Source of the DNA: Cellvibrionaceae bacterium
GTDB taxonomy: Bacteria; Pseudomonadota; Gammaproteobacteria; Pseudomonadales; Cellvibrionaceae
Length of the DNA: 35,882 nt
Assembly: GCA_002707785.1 (NCBI GenBank)
Contig: PANW01000029.1
Coordinates: 53,222 to 89,103, forward strand
Reading direction: 5' to 3'
A program made the position numbers and the translations under genes. How positions within the stretch are numbered: position 1 is the first letter of the stretch; the number at the start of each line of letters is the position of its first letter. The notes beneath the pieces are model-generated. The model had not been told where the DNA came from, ran no database searches, and saw only the letters and a program-made list of their open reading frames with translations. Below are positions 35,236-35,882 of this stretch, one piece after another.

Positions 35236-35882
35236 TTAGGCGTCTGTCAGCCAGTCGCCAATCCGATCGAGCATGGGTTGGCGATAGGGTTCAGATTCAT
35301 TAACCAGTTGATGGCGCGCATCTTTGATCATCTTCACTTGAGTGGCGGGAAACTTGTCTTTAATAGCGGTTAGGTTGTAGCGGTAGTCGACCGTTTGATC
35401 GTCGTCGCCTTGTACAATCAGCAGCGGCCGTGTTTGTCGAGGAAAACTTTCGAAGCTTTTTATCCACTCGGTCATGGCCACTACCCAGCGCGTGGGTGTA
35501 ATGCGCGTTTGCAGTGGATCTCGATCTCTAATGAAGTCCAAAAAAACCTGATCATGAGAGTTGTCGGTAAAATTACGCGCCGGCCCTTTGATCAACAATT
35601 TATAAAGAGGAAAGGCCCATTGCGCCAATCCCCAACCTTTGGGACGAATCAGTGGCGCTATTAGGGCAACTTGCTCGATATCTTTTTGTTGCGGCAGTGA
35701 TCCCAAATAGTTTAACCATACGGCTCCGCCAGTGCTCTGTCCGACACCGTGCCATGGACGTGGTAAGGCGCTTTGGCAGCGTTTCAGACAAACCATTAAT
35801 ACGTCGCGATATTGATCGAAGGAATCGATGCTGGCCTGTGTGCCGCTGCTGAGACCGTGACCGGGAAGATCCAGTGCCACAA
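35236..35882 (-). CDS. Alpha/beta hydrolase, lysophospholipase/monoacylglycerol lipase type (partial)
   Basis: The reading frame runs off the right edge, so the N terminus is missing; 215 codons are in the window. The visible part begins in the ALDLPGHGLSSG strand that precedes the nucleophile elbow. The catalytic triad is present: Ser in GQSTG, Asp in VQGDDDQTVD and His in DARHQLVNE. These features and the long lid region fit the PldB/monoglyceride lipase branch of the fold. The substrate cannot be told. A 25-base gap separates it from the convergent unknown gene. Confidence 0.88.
   Translation of the reverse strand, partial: VALDLPGHGLSSGTQASIDSFDQYRDVLMVCLKRCQSALPRPWHGVGQSTGGAVWLNYLGSLPQQKDIEQVALIAPLIRPKGWGLAQWAFPLYKLLIKGPARNFTDNSHDQVFLDFIRDRDPLQTRITPTRWVVAMTEWIKSFESFPRQTRPLLIVQGDDDQTVDYRYNLTAIKDKFPATQVKMIKDARHQLVNESEPYRQPMLDRIGDWLTDA

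Overview
The window is a housekeeping stretch of a Gram-negative gammaproteobacterial chromosome. About half the bases are G or C. The gene set and order (rep, a c-di-GMP enzyme, comM, ubiK, glnK-amtB, a SutA-like gene, xerC, DUF484, dapF, lysA, lptM, cyaA, argH, algZ, algR, hemC, hemD, hemX, hemY) resemble what I recall of the Pseudomonas aeruginosa PA5257-PA5296 neighbourhood. The sequence is not Pseudomonas itself: it lacks cyaY next to lptM, carries a TorF-type porin before glnK and has a second PII gene. A marine relative of the Pseudomonadales, Oceanospirillales or Cellvibrionales is my best guess, by inference only. I see no tRNA, rRNA, insertion sequence, prophage or CRISPR.

Layout. 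Positions 1-26 hold the first codons of a leftward gene behind a perfect 14-bp palindrome. Positions 145-6929 hold a secreted repeat protein, Rep helicase, a REC-GGDEF-EAL protein, ComM and UbiK. Positions 6930-10499 are a nitrogen module: an NtrC-type site, an IHF-like site and a sigma-54 promoter precede torF-like porin, glnK and amtB; a second PII gene follows behind its own NtrC-like site. Positions 10514-11640 hold a TudS-like DUF523 protein and, divergently, a short SutA homologue. Positions 11651-15621 are the leftward lptM-lysA-dapF-DUF484-xerC run; lptM is only 38 codons. Positions 15841-21790 hold class I adenylate cyclase (TTG start) and, upstream on the same strand, a large hybrid kinase. 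argH is divergent from the rightward algZ-algR-hemC-hemD-hemX-hemY series, followed by dgkA and an overlapping VOC-fold gene. From 30896 to 34705 five leftward genes encode a membrane hybrid kinase, DUF1272, NnrU-like and YnfA-like proteins and an unknown. The window ends with another unknown and a partial alpha/beta hydrolase.

How the genes work together. The nitrogen module is the most interesting unit. Low nitrogen would activate NtrC and sigma-54 and co-express a very acidic outer-membrane channel with the AmtB ammonium channel and its PII gatekeeper. The lysA-dapF set makes lysine and diaminopimelate. The hem genes make tetrapyrroles downstream of the AlgZ/AlgR two-component pair. Signalling genes are dense: cAMP synthase, a c-di-GMP enzyme, two orphan hybrid kinases and AlgZ/AlgR.
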